A program made the translations under genes and the position numbers. Positions 26,127 through 34,529 of a stretch of DNA of 46,220 bases are shown here, piece by piece. Each line of letters starts with the position of its first letter. Within the stretch, counting starts at the first letter, position 1. This DNA comes from an uncultured Bacteroidia bacterium (lineage in GTDB: Bacteria; Bacteroidota; Bacteroidia; Bacteroidales; ML635J-15), in assembly GCA_902790405.1 (NCBI GenBank), contig CADARW010000001.1, forward strand, positions 1 through 46,220, read 5' to 3'. Below the pieces are notes generated by a model, which made no database searches, was not told where the DNA came from, and saw only the letters and a list, made by a program, of their open reading frames with translations.

Positions 26127-29100
26127 CTATTCAACAACAATCTGACCAACGTAAACCTTGTCGGCATTGATGATTCTTACGAAGTATGTGCCGGGAACGA
26201 GGTTATGGTTGAATGTCATTGTTTCACCGTTTGCAACGTTGATGTCGCGAGTTTCGATGATAGCACCGCGAGCATCGATAATCTGGTAGGTTGCATCACC
26301 TTCGATGTTGCTGAAGTCGATGCTGAACATACCGTTGTTCGGGTTCGGGTAAACCGACATCGAAGCGGCTTCATTCTCGTCAACAGAAACTGACGGTACG
26401 AATGTAACGCTAAGGGTATGGTCGGTTGACACAGAGGTGAAAGTATAAGTTTCTCCTGCAACATCACAATATATAGGATTACCGTCAATGTATATGGCTT
26501 CGATTTGATAACCATCGTCTGGAGCGATAGTAAATTCTGCATCGGCGCCATCACCTACGGTTACCACACCATTTTCACCACATGGGGTAACAGAACCGTG
26601 TTCACCAACTGTAAGAGTGATTGTGTGAGTTATTACTTCAATCTTGAAGTTGTCGATAAACAAGGACTCTTGATCTGCTTCAGATTCACACTTGATGCCT
26701 ATATAGATTTCCTGTCCGGCGTATGCTGTTAGATTGATGCTCGGAATAGTAGAAATAAATGAGCTGTTTGCTATTTGTGTAGAAAGAACCTGAGTTGCCG
26801 ATGCGTAGTTAGCAGGATTATCCATTACATAAACAGAGAACCTTTCTGGATAATCCCGTTCGCACCAGTATTCAAATGTTAAGTTCGCACCTTCAACAAT
26901 AGCAAGTTTTGGCGAGATCAACCAGTCGTTAGCATTATAATAGGAATAATTATATCTTGCTACTTCTTCGTAATAAATATAATCGTAATCGTAACTCCAT
27001 GTGTAATAATCATGATTGACATCAATAATATTCCAGCACTGTCTGGTAGCCGATGTCGCATCGAATGTTTCGATAAACGGAAGCGAATGTGCGGAACCAT
27101 CACATTCTGTCATGAAGAAAGTTTCTACCCATTCGTCTGTACCACAGTTAGACTGTACATATACATAGTATGAAGTTGATGCTGCCAGCTCGGTAAGATC
27201 AAGCTCAATCTCATCGCCAGCAAGAGCAACTTCGCCATCGTAAACATCGGCAGTTGCTGTCATGTCATCCATTTCGGTAGTAGAAACCTTTACATGGTAT
27301 GAAGTTTCGTTAAATGACGGTTCCCATTGCAAAGTTGCACTTGTCTCCTCAACATTGTAAACATTCAAATTAAATGGATTTACACATGCATTCGGGTCGG
27401 TAGTTATTGTGACTGTCCATGTTGCAACACTTTCGCCATCTTCGGCCGTAACCGTATATTGTACAGGCTCGTTGAATATCTGTGCAACACCGCTTTCCGG
27501 AGTAATAGTAGCCATTGGCGAAACGATTATTTCTGGACTAATATAATCATCAAGGTCGATATACCATTCTGCGTATGCTGTAACGGTCTTTGCTGTTGTG
27601 TCAATAATCGATTCTCCATGCTGACCATCGAATGTGAAAGAAAGAATATCGTTTGCAGTGCTTGCAGCCTCGGCCTTGGTTACGGTTACGGTCCAGTCCT
27701 TGGTAGTTGTTTCGTCTTCTGCAGTAACTGTATAAGTGTAAGTCTTTGTTGTTCCTGCAATGTTTGCTGTATTTTCTACGTATGTAGCATAGTCCGATAC
27801 AATAACAGTTTCTTCAAGATCATCAAAGTCTGCCTGATACGAAGCGACAACTGCAACGGTTGCATTTGCTGTGTCGATTACAGGAGCAGACATGCGGGTC
27901 GGGAAGTCGAAGTCAACGATTTCGGCTTCATCGGAAACATAACGTACAACAACATCGTCAACAAACCAATACCAATTATGTGAATTAGCCTTATGGTTGA
28001 ATGCAAAATAACTGCCAGCAGGAACCGATGACATATTTACAACCTTTCTCTCATGTTGGTTATCTGACCAATCATCGTATGAATATGTTTCTAATGTTGT
28101 AAATGTAGTTGCATCGTTAAGATCGGTGATATATCCTACCTCAAAAGTACCACAATTTGAATTAGTATAGCTCTCTGGTTTAGTATAGAAATCCAGCATT
28201 ATCGCCGATCCATTCGTTTCAAATTGCGGCAATGCAAGTATATTTCCGTTTGTTGTTCCACCAAATATTACAGAATTAGTACCTGTATTTCCGTTATAGT
28301 CAGTAATCATCGCATATCCGTCGCCGACTTTTGTCCAGCAAACTGGAGTCATAAATGGAAAATAATTTTCAAAACCTTCTTCATACGGCAATACGGAAAT
28401 TGGTTCACAAGCTGTCGTAAAATCAATGTATTCCCAATCCTCGGCATTTTCGCAGTTCGACTGGATATATACATAATACAATGTACCTGGTGTCAAACCT
28501 TCAATGTCCTTGGTTGTAGTATCAACAATTCCATCAAATACATCGGCGGTTAATGTCATGTCGCGCATGGATTCGGTTGACACTTTTATGCGGTACGAAG
28601 TTTCGATATATGCCTGTTCCCACAACACGGTTGCCGAATTAGTCGTAATATTTGAAACATATATATTCCATGGGGTTATACAAGCGTCGGGGTCGTTTAC
28701 TATTGTAACTGCGTAAGTGTGAGTAGTTTCTCCATCTTCTGCTGTTACCGTATAGTTAACCGGATTTGTGAAATCATGAGATGTCTCGCTTTCAGGGGTC
28801 ATAGTCGCAGCAACTGAAACTGTTACTGTTGGAGCAATGTCATAAAGTTCAAGATCCCATTCTGCAACTGCATTTACGGTATAAATGCCGTTTTCAGTGT
28901 CGCTAACGATTGTAGCCTCTGTTCCTTCCTTCTGACCGTAGAATGTAAATCCGGTAATGAAAGCGTTGTGGCTTACAGGAGCTCTCGTAACGGTAATCGT
29001 CCAATCCTTGGTATTTCCTGCTTCAGCGGTAACTGTGTATGCAAAAGTACGTACATTTCCTTCGCCCGTGATTGTCGGATCGCTGATTTCTGCAAAATCA

Positions 29101-30650
29101 GAAATTGTAATTTCCGGAACAAGTGCATCCATGTCGGTCGAATTTGCAACCGATACTGCAATAGTTCCGTTTCCGCTATTGATTGTAGCTTCTGACATCT
29201 GGGTAGGTAATGTAAATGTAAGAATCTCGGCTTCGCTATAAGCTTCACGAACAACAAAATTATCCATATATGTGCCACTTCCATACTGGCTTTCTCCTCT
29301 CAATATGATATAGCATGTTCCTGAGAAAGGAATTGTGAACGCGTATGTGTACCACCCGTAATCATCTTCCTCTGTCACTACGCCGCCATCGGATTGTGTA
29401 TAGTCACGCGATACGAATCCCAGCTCTGTAGCTCCTTCTATTTCTCCATCGGTACTTGCAAAAATTCGTATGCCTTCATTTGCATAACTGTCAGAATTTC
29501 GCAACACATCAATTGAGAATTTGTAAATGCCTTCGTCGGGTATTGTCATTCCCGGCAGAACCAGCTTGGTCAATGTCCCGCTTGTCATATTGGGCAGATA
29601 AATTAATCCTGTATTATTCGATTCATTACCGTACGGATATATCCAGAAAATACCAGAACCATAGCCTTCTAAGTGTTCGTTTTCCCAGCATGGAGCAGAA
29701 AAAGGGCCACTATCGTAGGTATTAAAATCTTCACTCCATGGGAAAGAAACAATTGCGTCACATTCTGTGCGGAATGTTACCCTTTTCCATCTGCTTTCGT
29801 CATCGTTACTGCAAACTGCCTTTACAAATACATCGTATGGAGTATTATCCGCAAGACCATTTATTGTATAGTTTGTACTTGTAAGTTCTACGGTAGTACC
29901 TTCGGTTTCAACATCAAAGCCATGAACACCATACTTGAGCACCCAAGCGGTTTCGCTGCCGCCAGGCATCCACGAAACATAGGCAGTCGAGGTAGTAATA
30001 TCGCTTACTGCAAGACTATTTACTTTATGGCATGAAGTACTTGCATTAGGATCAATCGTTAGCTTAATGTTGTTACGATAATTATATATATATTTATTTC
30101 CAGAATACGATGTCAAATTATCAAAATCGGGGCAATAAGTATCGCTGTAATAGCTAATTGACATATAATCGGTAGTTTCGGTGCATCTATATGTATAACT
30201 TGAACCAGGATAACCATAGATGTGATCATACATACAAACCAAAAGGTTGTCGTTGCCATTATAATAGAATTCGTCATCAAGTTCAATGGTTATCCAGCCT
30301 CTGCCAGCTGCACTGACATTGCCTTCATACACCAATGTAGTTCCTGTCATATCAACAATATCGGCATCAGATTCGAATGAATTTTTATCAATATTCATCA
30401 TGTACACCTTGATTCCTGGCAAGCTGAATGCATCAGTGTAATCATAATAGAAACTGATAGAGGTAATTGTTCCTGCCGAACCAATTTCTTCAGCCGTAAA
30501 AATCTGCTGATTAAGTGAATAATTGTACCACATGTTTATTGGCAAATGATAATACGAATCAGTACCATTGCCAATCGTCACTTCTGTCTGAGCGACCGCT
30601 CCAAATGCCATTGCTAGCAGTAGAAGCACACTAAATAATAGTTTTTTCAT
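26127..30650 (-). CDS. T9SS-secreted multidomain adhesin-like protein C
   Basis: A 1507-residue protein, the largest of the three paralogues. Order: signal peptide (1-21, nearly identical to protein B); N-terminal beta domain (to about 205); Fn3 (about 208-300); choice-of-anchor J (about 305-465); two DUF5018-type Ig repeats (about 471-650); Fn3 (about 656-750); choice-of-anchor J (about 752-905); two more DUF5018-type repeats (about 908-1083); Fn3 (about 1086-1185); choice-of-anchor J (about 1188-1338); one bacterial repeat (about 1340-1420); and a T9SS sorting domain (from about 1433). The unit [Ig-like x2, Fn3, anchor J] occurs twice here and once in protein B, a sign of module duplication. 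Function is probably surface adhesion or binding; no catalytic site is seen. Confidence 0.9.
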   Translation of the reverse strand: MKKLLFSVLLLLAMAFGAVAQTEVTIGNGTDSYYHLPINMWYNYSLNQQIFTAEEIGSAGTITSISFYYDYTDAFSLPGIKVYMMNIDKNSFESDADIVDMTGTTLVYEGNVSAAGRGWITIELDDEFYYNGNDNLLVCMYDHIYGYPGSSYTYRCTETTDYMSISYYSDTYCPDFDNLTSYSGNKYIYNYRNNIKLTIDPNASTSCHKVNSLAVSDITTSTAYVSWMPGGSETAWVLKYGVHGFDVETEGTTVELTSTNYTINGLADNTPYDVFVKAVCSNDDESRWKRVTFRTECDAIVSFPWSEDFNTYDSGPFSAPCWENEHLEGYGSGIFWIYPYGNESNNTGLIYLPNMTSGTLTKLVLPGMTIPDEGIYKFSIDVLRNSDSYANEGIRIFASTDGEIEGATELGFVSRDYTQSDGGVVTEEDDYGWYTYAFTIPFSGTCYIILRGESQYGSGTYMDNFVVREAYSEAEILTFTLPTQMSEATINSGNGTIAVSVANSTDMDALVPEITISDFAEISDPTITGEGNVRTFAYTVTAEAGNTKDWTITVTRAPVSHNAFITGFTFYGQKEGTEATIVSDTENGIYTVNAVAEWDLELYDIAPTVTVSVAATMTPESETSHDFTNPVNYTVTAEDGETTHTYAVTIVNDPDACITPWNIYVSNITTNSATVLWEQAYIETSYRIKVSTESMRDMTLTADVFDGIVDTTTKDIEGLTPGTLYYVYIQSNCENAEDWEYIDFTTACEPISVLPYEEGFENYFPFMTPVCWTKVGDGYAMITDYNGNTGTNSVIFGGTTNGNILALPQFETNGSAIMLDFYTKPESYTNSNCGTFEVGYITDLNDATTFTTLETYSYDDWSDNQHERKVVNMSSVPAGSYFAFNHKANSHNWYWFVDDVVVRYVSDEAEIVDFDFPTRMSAPVIDTANATVAVVASYQADFDDLEETVIVSDYATYVENTANIAGTTKTYTYTVTAEDETTTKDWTVTVTKAEAASTANDILSFTFDGQHGESIIDTTAKTVTAYAEWYIDLDDYISPEIIVSPMATITPESGVAQIFNEPVQYTVTAEDGESVATWTVTITTDPNACVNPFNLNVYNVEETSATLQWEPSFNETSYHVKVSTTEMDDMTATADVYDGEVALAGDEIELDLTELAASTSYYVYVQSNCGTDEWVETFFMTECDGSAHSLPFIETFDATSATRQCWNIIDVNHDYYTWSYDYDYIYYEEVARYNYSYYNANDWLISPKLAIVEGANLTFEYWCERDYPERFSVYVMDNPANYASATQVLSTQIANSSFISTIPSINLTAYAGQEIYIGIKCESEADQESLFIDNFKIEVITHTITLTVGEHGSVTPCGENGVVTVGDGADAEFTIAPDDGYQIEAIYIDGNPIYCDVAGETYTFTSVSTDHTLSVTFVPSVSVDENEAASMSVYPNPNNGMFSIDFSNIEGDATYQIIDARGAIIETRDINVANGETMTFNHNLVPGTYFVRIINADKVYVGQIVVE

Positions 30651-30656
30651 ATTTCA

Positions 30657-30759
30657 AACCTCCCGTTATATGCCATCGGATCCCTCGGCTTTAAAATCAA
30701 ACAATCCAAATTTAATTTAATTACCTCAAATACAATCTTGAAGCAAGCGCACAAAGGTA
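30657..30759 (-). promoter_or_regulatory. Promoter and conserved leader of T9SS gene C
   Basis: The -7 box TACCTTTG is at 30752-30759 (minus); the leader is about 100 nt. The core at 30657-30692 carries AAAGCCGAGGG, CCGATGGCATATAAC and GGGAGG. The sequence between promoter and core is unlike that of the other two genes, apart from TTGAGG. Confidence 0.6.
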
Positions 30760-30869
30760 AGTGTTTTTTTTTATACGAATAATTAAATAGAGGAAAAATA
30801 TTATACAAAAATTCAAGGATTTAAAGATTGGCGAATTCAAAGAAATTTATGCTGGCAGATGTTGTTTTT

Positions 30870-30900
30870 TTTGTCGTCTCGAGCAGATTGATTATTTTTG
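30870..30900 (+). promoter_or_regulatory. Full Bacteroidota promoter of the small exported protein
   Basis: TTTG at 30870-30873, 19 bases, then TATTTTTG at 30893-30900: the textbook -33/-7 arrangement. The start codon follows at 30925. Confidence 0.75.
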
Positions 30901-30924
30901 TGAAAAATTAAATGATGTTTTGAT

Positions 30925-31326
30925 ATGAAAAGATTGATTTTATTGTTTTTTTCTATTGTTTGCCTTTCGATGGCTGCATTTGCCGACCAGTTGGAGTACA
31001 TTTCTGAGCAGGATGCACAAGAAGCAGTGAAGCTTCTCAAGAAGCAGAAGTATGTTCTTTTGTATTGCGGTTGTTGTGCCGACGGTTACGATGCAAAGCA
31101 ATATGTGAAGATTAATTCGGTTTCGTACCGCTATACGAACTACATGGATTTCTACGAAGTTGTGGTAGAGGGCGTTGATGCCAACGGCAACAAGGTTTCG
31201 GAAACTATCGACCTTGCGTATTCCCACATCAAAAAAGGGAAAAATGCGCAATGTATTGGGCTTGCCCTCAATTTGGGATGCGACCCTTGCGTTGAGAATT
31301 TGAAATGGGAATGCCCGAAATTCTAA
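30925..31326 (+). CDS. Small exported cysteine-rich protein
   Basis: A 133-residue protein with a signal peptide cleaved after AAFA (about residue 20). The mature domain has cysteines in YCGCCADG (about 48-55), a lone Cys in AQCIGLAL and CDPC plus a final Cys at the C-terminus (LGCDPCVENLKWECPKF): six in all. They are well placed for disulfides or metal binding in the periplasm. I do not recognise a named family. The gene is monocistronic: it has its own consensus promoter (30870-30900) and a terminator (31341-31390), and it is divergent from T9SS gene C. Confidence 0.75.
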   Translation: MKRLILLFFSIVCLSMAAFADQLEYISEQDAQEAVKLLKKQKYVLLYCGCCADGYDAKQYVKINSVSYRYTNYMDFYEVVVEGVDANGNKVSETIDLAYSHIKKGKNAQCIGLALNLGCDPCVENLKWECPKF

Positions 31327-31340
31327 AAAGTTGATATTTT

Positions 31341-31390
31341 AATACCCTGTGGTGCCGCGGCGAGCCACGGCTCAACAGGGTATTTTTTCA
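31341..31390 (+). terminator. Terminator of the small exported protein gene
   Basis: AATACCCTGT (31341-31350) pairs with ACAGGGTATT (31375-31384), with an inner GCCG/CGGC hairpin, and a T run follows. Confidence 0.85.
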
Positions 31391-31426
31391 TTTCAAAAAA
31401 ATATTCCAAATAACCTTTAAAAACAT

Positions 31427-31434
31427 TAAATTTG
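31427..31434 (+). promoter_or_regulatory. TAnnTTTG promoter of valS
   Basis: TAAATTTG, 27 bases before the valS ATG. No clear -33 box is seen. Confidence 0.6.
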
Positions 31435-31461
31435 CGCCCTTAAAATTGTAAATATTTCAAT

Positions 31462-34083
31462 ATGGAATTATCAGCCAAATACGAACCGCAAGAGATTGAA
31501 AAGAAATGGTACGACTACTGGACAGAACATAAGTTCTTCCACTCGGAACCCGATAACCGTGAACCTTACGTTGTCGTGATTCCGCCGCCAAACGTTACGG
31601 GAATCCTCCACATGGGACACATGCTCAACAATACTATCCAGGATATTCTTGTCCGCCGTGCCCGCATGTCGGGAAAGAATGCAATCTGGGTGCCCGGTAC
31701 CGACCACGCATCCATTGCAACCGAAGCAAAGGTGGTCAACAAACTTGCTCAGCAAGGCATAAAGAAAACCGACCTCAGCCGCGACGAATTCCTCAAGCAC
31801 GCTTGGGACTGGACTCACGAACACGGTGGTATCATCCTTCAGCAGCTTCGCAAGCTCGGTGCTTCGTGCGACTGGGACCGTACCGCTTTCACTATGGACG
31901 AAAAGCGCTCGAAGAGCGTTATCAAGGTTTTCTGCGACCTTTACGACAAGGGGCTGATTTACCGTGGCGTTCGTATGGTCAATTGGGACCCGCAGGCAAA
32001 GACGGCTCTGTCCGACGAGGAAGTAGTTTACAAGGAACAGAACGGAAAACTTTACTACCTGCGCTACAAGATTGAAGGCGAAGACGGTTACGCTATCGTT
32101 GCAACCACTCGTCCCGAAACAATAATGGGTGATACTGCAATGTGTATCAACCCCAACGACCCGAAAAATACCCACTTGAAGGGTAAAAAGGTGATCGTTC
32201 CGCTCGTAAACCGCGTAATTCCTGTAATTGAGGACGAATATGTTGATATAGAGTTTGGTACTGGTTGCTTGAAGGTTACGCCGGCTCACGATGTCAACGA
32301 CTATATGCTTGGAGAAAAGTACAACCTTGAAAGCATAGACATCTTCAATGATGATGGTACTTTGAGTGAGGCGGCAGGTTTGTATGTTGGCATGGACCGT
32401 TTTGCAGTACGCAAGCAGATCGAAATCGACCTGCAGAATGCTGGACTTCTCGAAAAGGTTGAAAACTACACAAATAAGGTTGGCTACTCGGAGCGTACAA
32501 ATGTTGCTATCGAGCCAAAGCTTTCGATGCAGTGGTTCCTCAAGATGCAAGACCTTGCAAAACCAGCCCTCGATGCTGTTATGAACGACGACATCAAGTT
32601 CTATCCTGCAAAGTACAAGAACACATACCGTCACTGGATGGAAAACCTCAAGGACTGGTGCATCAGCCGTCAGTTGTGGTGGGGACATCAGATTCCAGCA
32701 TACTTCCTGCCAAAGGGCGGTTATGTTGTTGCCGAAACTCCAGAACTCGCACTCGAAAAAGCGAAAGCAAAGACTGGCGACAACAACCTTACAATGAGCG
32801 ATTTGCGTCAGGATAGCGATTGTTTGGACACTTGGTTCTCATCGTGGTTGTGGCCTATTTCGCTTTTCGACGGCATCAACAATCCCGACAACGAGGAAAT
32901 CAAATACTATTATCCGACATCAGACCTTGTAACCGCTCCCGATATTATTTTCTTCTGGGTGGCCCGAATGATTATGGCTGGCTACGAATATAAAGGTCAG
33001 ATGCCGTTCAAGAATGTGTATTTCACAGGTATCGTTCGCGACAAGATCGGACGTAAGATGTCGAAGTCGCTTGGCAACTCGCCCGACCCGATTGAACTCA
33101 TGGACAAGTATGGCACCGATGGCGTTCGTATGGGTATGATGCTTTCGGCTCCTGCTGGAAACGACATTCTTTTCGATGAGGCTTTGTGCGAGCAGGGACG
33201 TAACTTCAACAACAAGATTTGGAACGCACTCCGTCTTGTAAAGGGCTGGAATGTCGCCGATATTGAACAGCCTGCTGAAGCAAAGGTTGCTGTCGACTGG
33301 TTCAACTCGAAGCTCAGCGAAACCATTGCCGACCTTGACGAGGATTTCTCGAAGTACCGCATTTCGGAAGCCTTGATGAGAGTTTACAAGTTGTTCTGGG
33401 ACGAATTTTCGGCATGGTACCTCGAACTTATCAAGCCGGCATACGGACAGCCAATCGACCGTACGACCTACGATGCGACAATAGGTTTCTTCGAGAAGCT
33501 GGTTCTTCTGTTGCATCCGTTCATGCCGTTCATCACCGAGGAAATCTGGCAGTCGATAGCCGAACGCAAGGAAGGCGAAAGCATTGTTGTTGCAAATTTG
33601 CCAAAGGCAATGCCTGTCGATGCCAATATGCTTGCTGGTTTTGAACTTACCAAGGAAGTTGTTGCAAATATCCGTACCGTAAGAAAGGAAAAGAACATTC
33701 CGCAGAAGGAAAAGCTTACAATGTCGGTTATCAAGCACGAAAAGTACTACGATGCACTCGACTGCGTTATTATGAAACTCTGCAACATGGAAAAGATTGA
33801 CACTATTGCCGAAAAACTTCCGATGGCAGCAGGTTTCATCGTTAACAAGAACGAATATTTCATTCCTGTTGGCAACCTTATTAACAAGGACGAAGAATTG
33901 AAGAAGTTGCGTGAAGAACTTGCCTACACCGAAAGTTTCCTTGAATCGGTAATGAAGAAGCTCTCGAACGAGAATTTCGTAAGCCACGCACCTGCGGCTG
34001 TAATCGACAAAGAACGCAAGAAACAAAGCGATGCCGAAACAAAAATTAAGATTCTGAAGGAACAGATTGCTGGATTGGAATAA
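31462..34083 (+). CDS. valS: Valine--tRNA ligase
   Basis: An 873-residue class I aminoacyl-tRNA synthetase, normal length for Bacteroidota ValRS. The HIGH motif appears as HMGH (50-53) in [13 protein letters not shown] and the KMSKS motif as KMSKS at 532-536. Between them lies the CP1 editing domain with [12 protein letters not shown], which hydrolyses Thr-tRNA(Val). [15 protein letters not shown] is the ValRS-specific motif. After the anticodon-binding helical domain, the C-terminal coiled-coil arm (about 805-873) contacts the tRNA elbow. It is a monocistronic gene with its own promoter and a strong hairpin after the stop. Confidence 0.97.
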   Translation: MELSAKYEPQEIEKKWYDYWTEHKFFHSEPDNREPYVVVIPPPNVTGILHMGHMLNNTIQDILVRRARMSGKNAIWVPGTDHASIATEAKVVNKLAQQGIKKTDLSRDEFLKHAWDWTHEHGGIILQQLRKLGASCDWDRTAFTMDEKRSKSVIKVFCDLYDKGLIYRGVRMVNWDPQAKTALSDEEVVYKEQNGKLYYLRYKIEGEDGYAIVATTRPETIMGDTAMCINPNDPKNTHLKGKKVIVPLVNRVIPVIEDEYVDIEFGTGCLKVTPAHDVNDYMLGEKYNLESIDIFNDDGTLSEAAGLYVGMDRFAVRKQIEIDLQNAGLLEKVENYTNKVGYSERTNVAIEPKLSMQWFLKMQDLAKPALDAVMNDDIKFYPAKYKNTYRHWMENLKDWCISRQLWWGHQIPAYFLPKGGYVVAETPELALEKAKAKTGDNNLTMSDLRQDSDCLDTWFSSWLWPISLFDGINNPDNEEIKYYYPTSDLVTAPDIIFFWVARMIMAGYEYKGQMPFKNVYFTGIVRDKIGRKMSKSLGNSPDPIELMDKYGTDGVRMGMMLSAPAGNDILFDEALCEQGRNFNNKIWNALRLVKGWNVADIEQPAEAKVAVDWFNSKLSETIADLDEDFSKYRISEALMRVYKLFWDEFSAWYLELIKPAYGQPIDRTTYDATIGFFEKLVLLLHPFMPFITEEIWQSIAERKEGESIVVANLPKAMPVDANMLAGFELTKEVVANIRTVRKEKNIPQKEKLTMSVIKHEKYYDALDCVIMKLCNMEKIDTIAEKLPMAAGFIVNKNEYFIPVGNLINKDEELKKLREELAYTESFLESVMKKLSNENFVSHAPAAVIDKERKKQSDAETKIKILKEQIAGLE

Positions 34084-34104
34084 TCCAAGAATACAATCAT
34101 AGAG

Positions 34105-34159
34105 TAAACCCCGAGAATGTCATGCTGGACTTGTTTCAGCATCTGATTCTCGGGGTTTA
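34105..34159 (+). terminator. valS 3' hairpin containing a dispersed repeat in its loop
   Basis: TAAACCCCGAGAAT (34105-34118) pairs perfectly with ATTCTCGGGGTTTA (34146-34159). The 27-base loop holds a second hairpin, ATGCTG with CAGCAT (34122-34142). That sequence belongs to a common intergenic repeat which on the opposite strand reads as LKQVQHDI. The T-tract is short, so termination may be partial or the hairpin may protect the mRNA end. Confidence 0.7.
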
Positions 34160-34183
34160 TTACGATAGAATAAATGCATAACA

Positions 34184-34213
34184 AAAGAGCGAAGGCAAAA
34201 ACCTTCGCTCTTT
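34184..34213 (-). terminator. Terminator of the efflux operon
   Basis: A perfect 12-bp stem (AAAGAGCGAAGG with CCTTCGCTCTTT) and a 6-base loop, with TTTT on the minus strand after the stem. Confidence 0.85.
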
Positions 34214-34233
34214 CTACTTATTTTGTTTTCCTT

Positions 34234-34527
34234 TTATATCATCTGCTCGATGTTCCACACAAAAGCCTTTACACCGACTTCACGATTTCTGTTGTCGAGT
34301 TTCTTGACTGTTTCGAGAAGTTCGGGAACTTTTTCGTCGGGAACAACGGTCATAATGGCTGAATTCATTTCCGGCCAGGTGTGAGTGCCACGGCGGGGCT
34401 CGCCTATCTTTGTGCCTCGTCCCTGCACATTCTCCCAATATGTGAAACCTCTGATGTTCAGCGCATCAAGAATATATTCAACACGCTCGGTGTTTGCTTG
34501 GTTATATACTATGAATACTGATTTCAT
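34234..34527 (-). CDS. PII-like protein at the end of an RND operon
   Basis: A 97-residue cytoplasmic protein with the ferredoxin-like PII pattern: MKSVFIVYNQANTERVEYIL (beta-alpha), the GFTYWENVQGRG segment where the T-loop begins, and AIMTVVPDEKVPELLETVKKL (beta-alpha). It lacks the long T-loop tyrosine region of GlnB/GlnK, so it is a PII-like relative and not a classical nitrogen sensor. It begins 2 bases after the RND pump stop and is the last gene before the terminator. In Bacteroidota such small proteins recur beside RND pumps, suggesting pump regulation or ligand sensing; this is inference. Confidence 0.7.
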   Translation of the reverse strand: MKSVFIVYNQANTERVEYILDALNIRGFTYWENVQGRGTKIGEPRRGTHTWPEMNSAIMTVVPDEKVPELLETVKKLDNRNREVGVKAFVWNIEQMI

Positions 34528-34529
34528 TG

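Noticed and set aside
17028..30650. Gingipain-like peptidase activity in the T9SS proteins, suggested by the cleaved-adhesin domains
   Set aside because: No caspase-like Cys/His peptidase domain or other catalytic motif was seen; only the adhesin-type modules are present.
31471..32688. 405-codon open frame antisense to valS
   Set aside because: It overlaps the HIGH motif and editing domains of valS and has no recognisable domains; the same applies to 32920-34026.
33924..34184. 86-codon minus-strand frame containing LKQVQHDI
   Set aside because: The peptide is the known by-product of reading a common intergenic repeat; the rest is antisense to the valS C-terminus.
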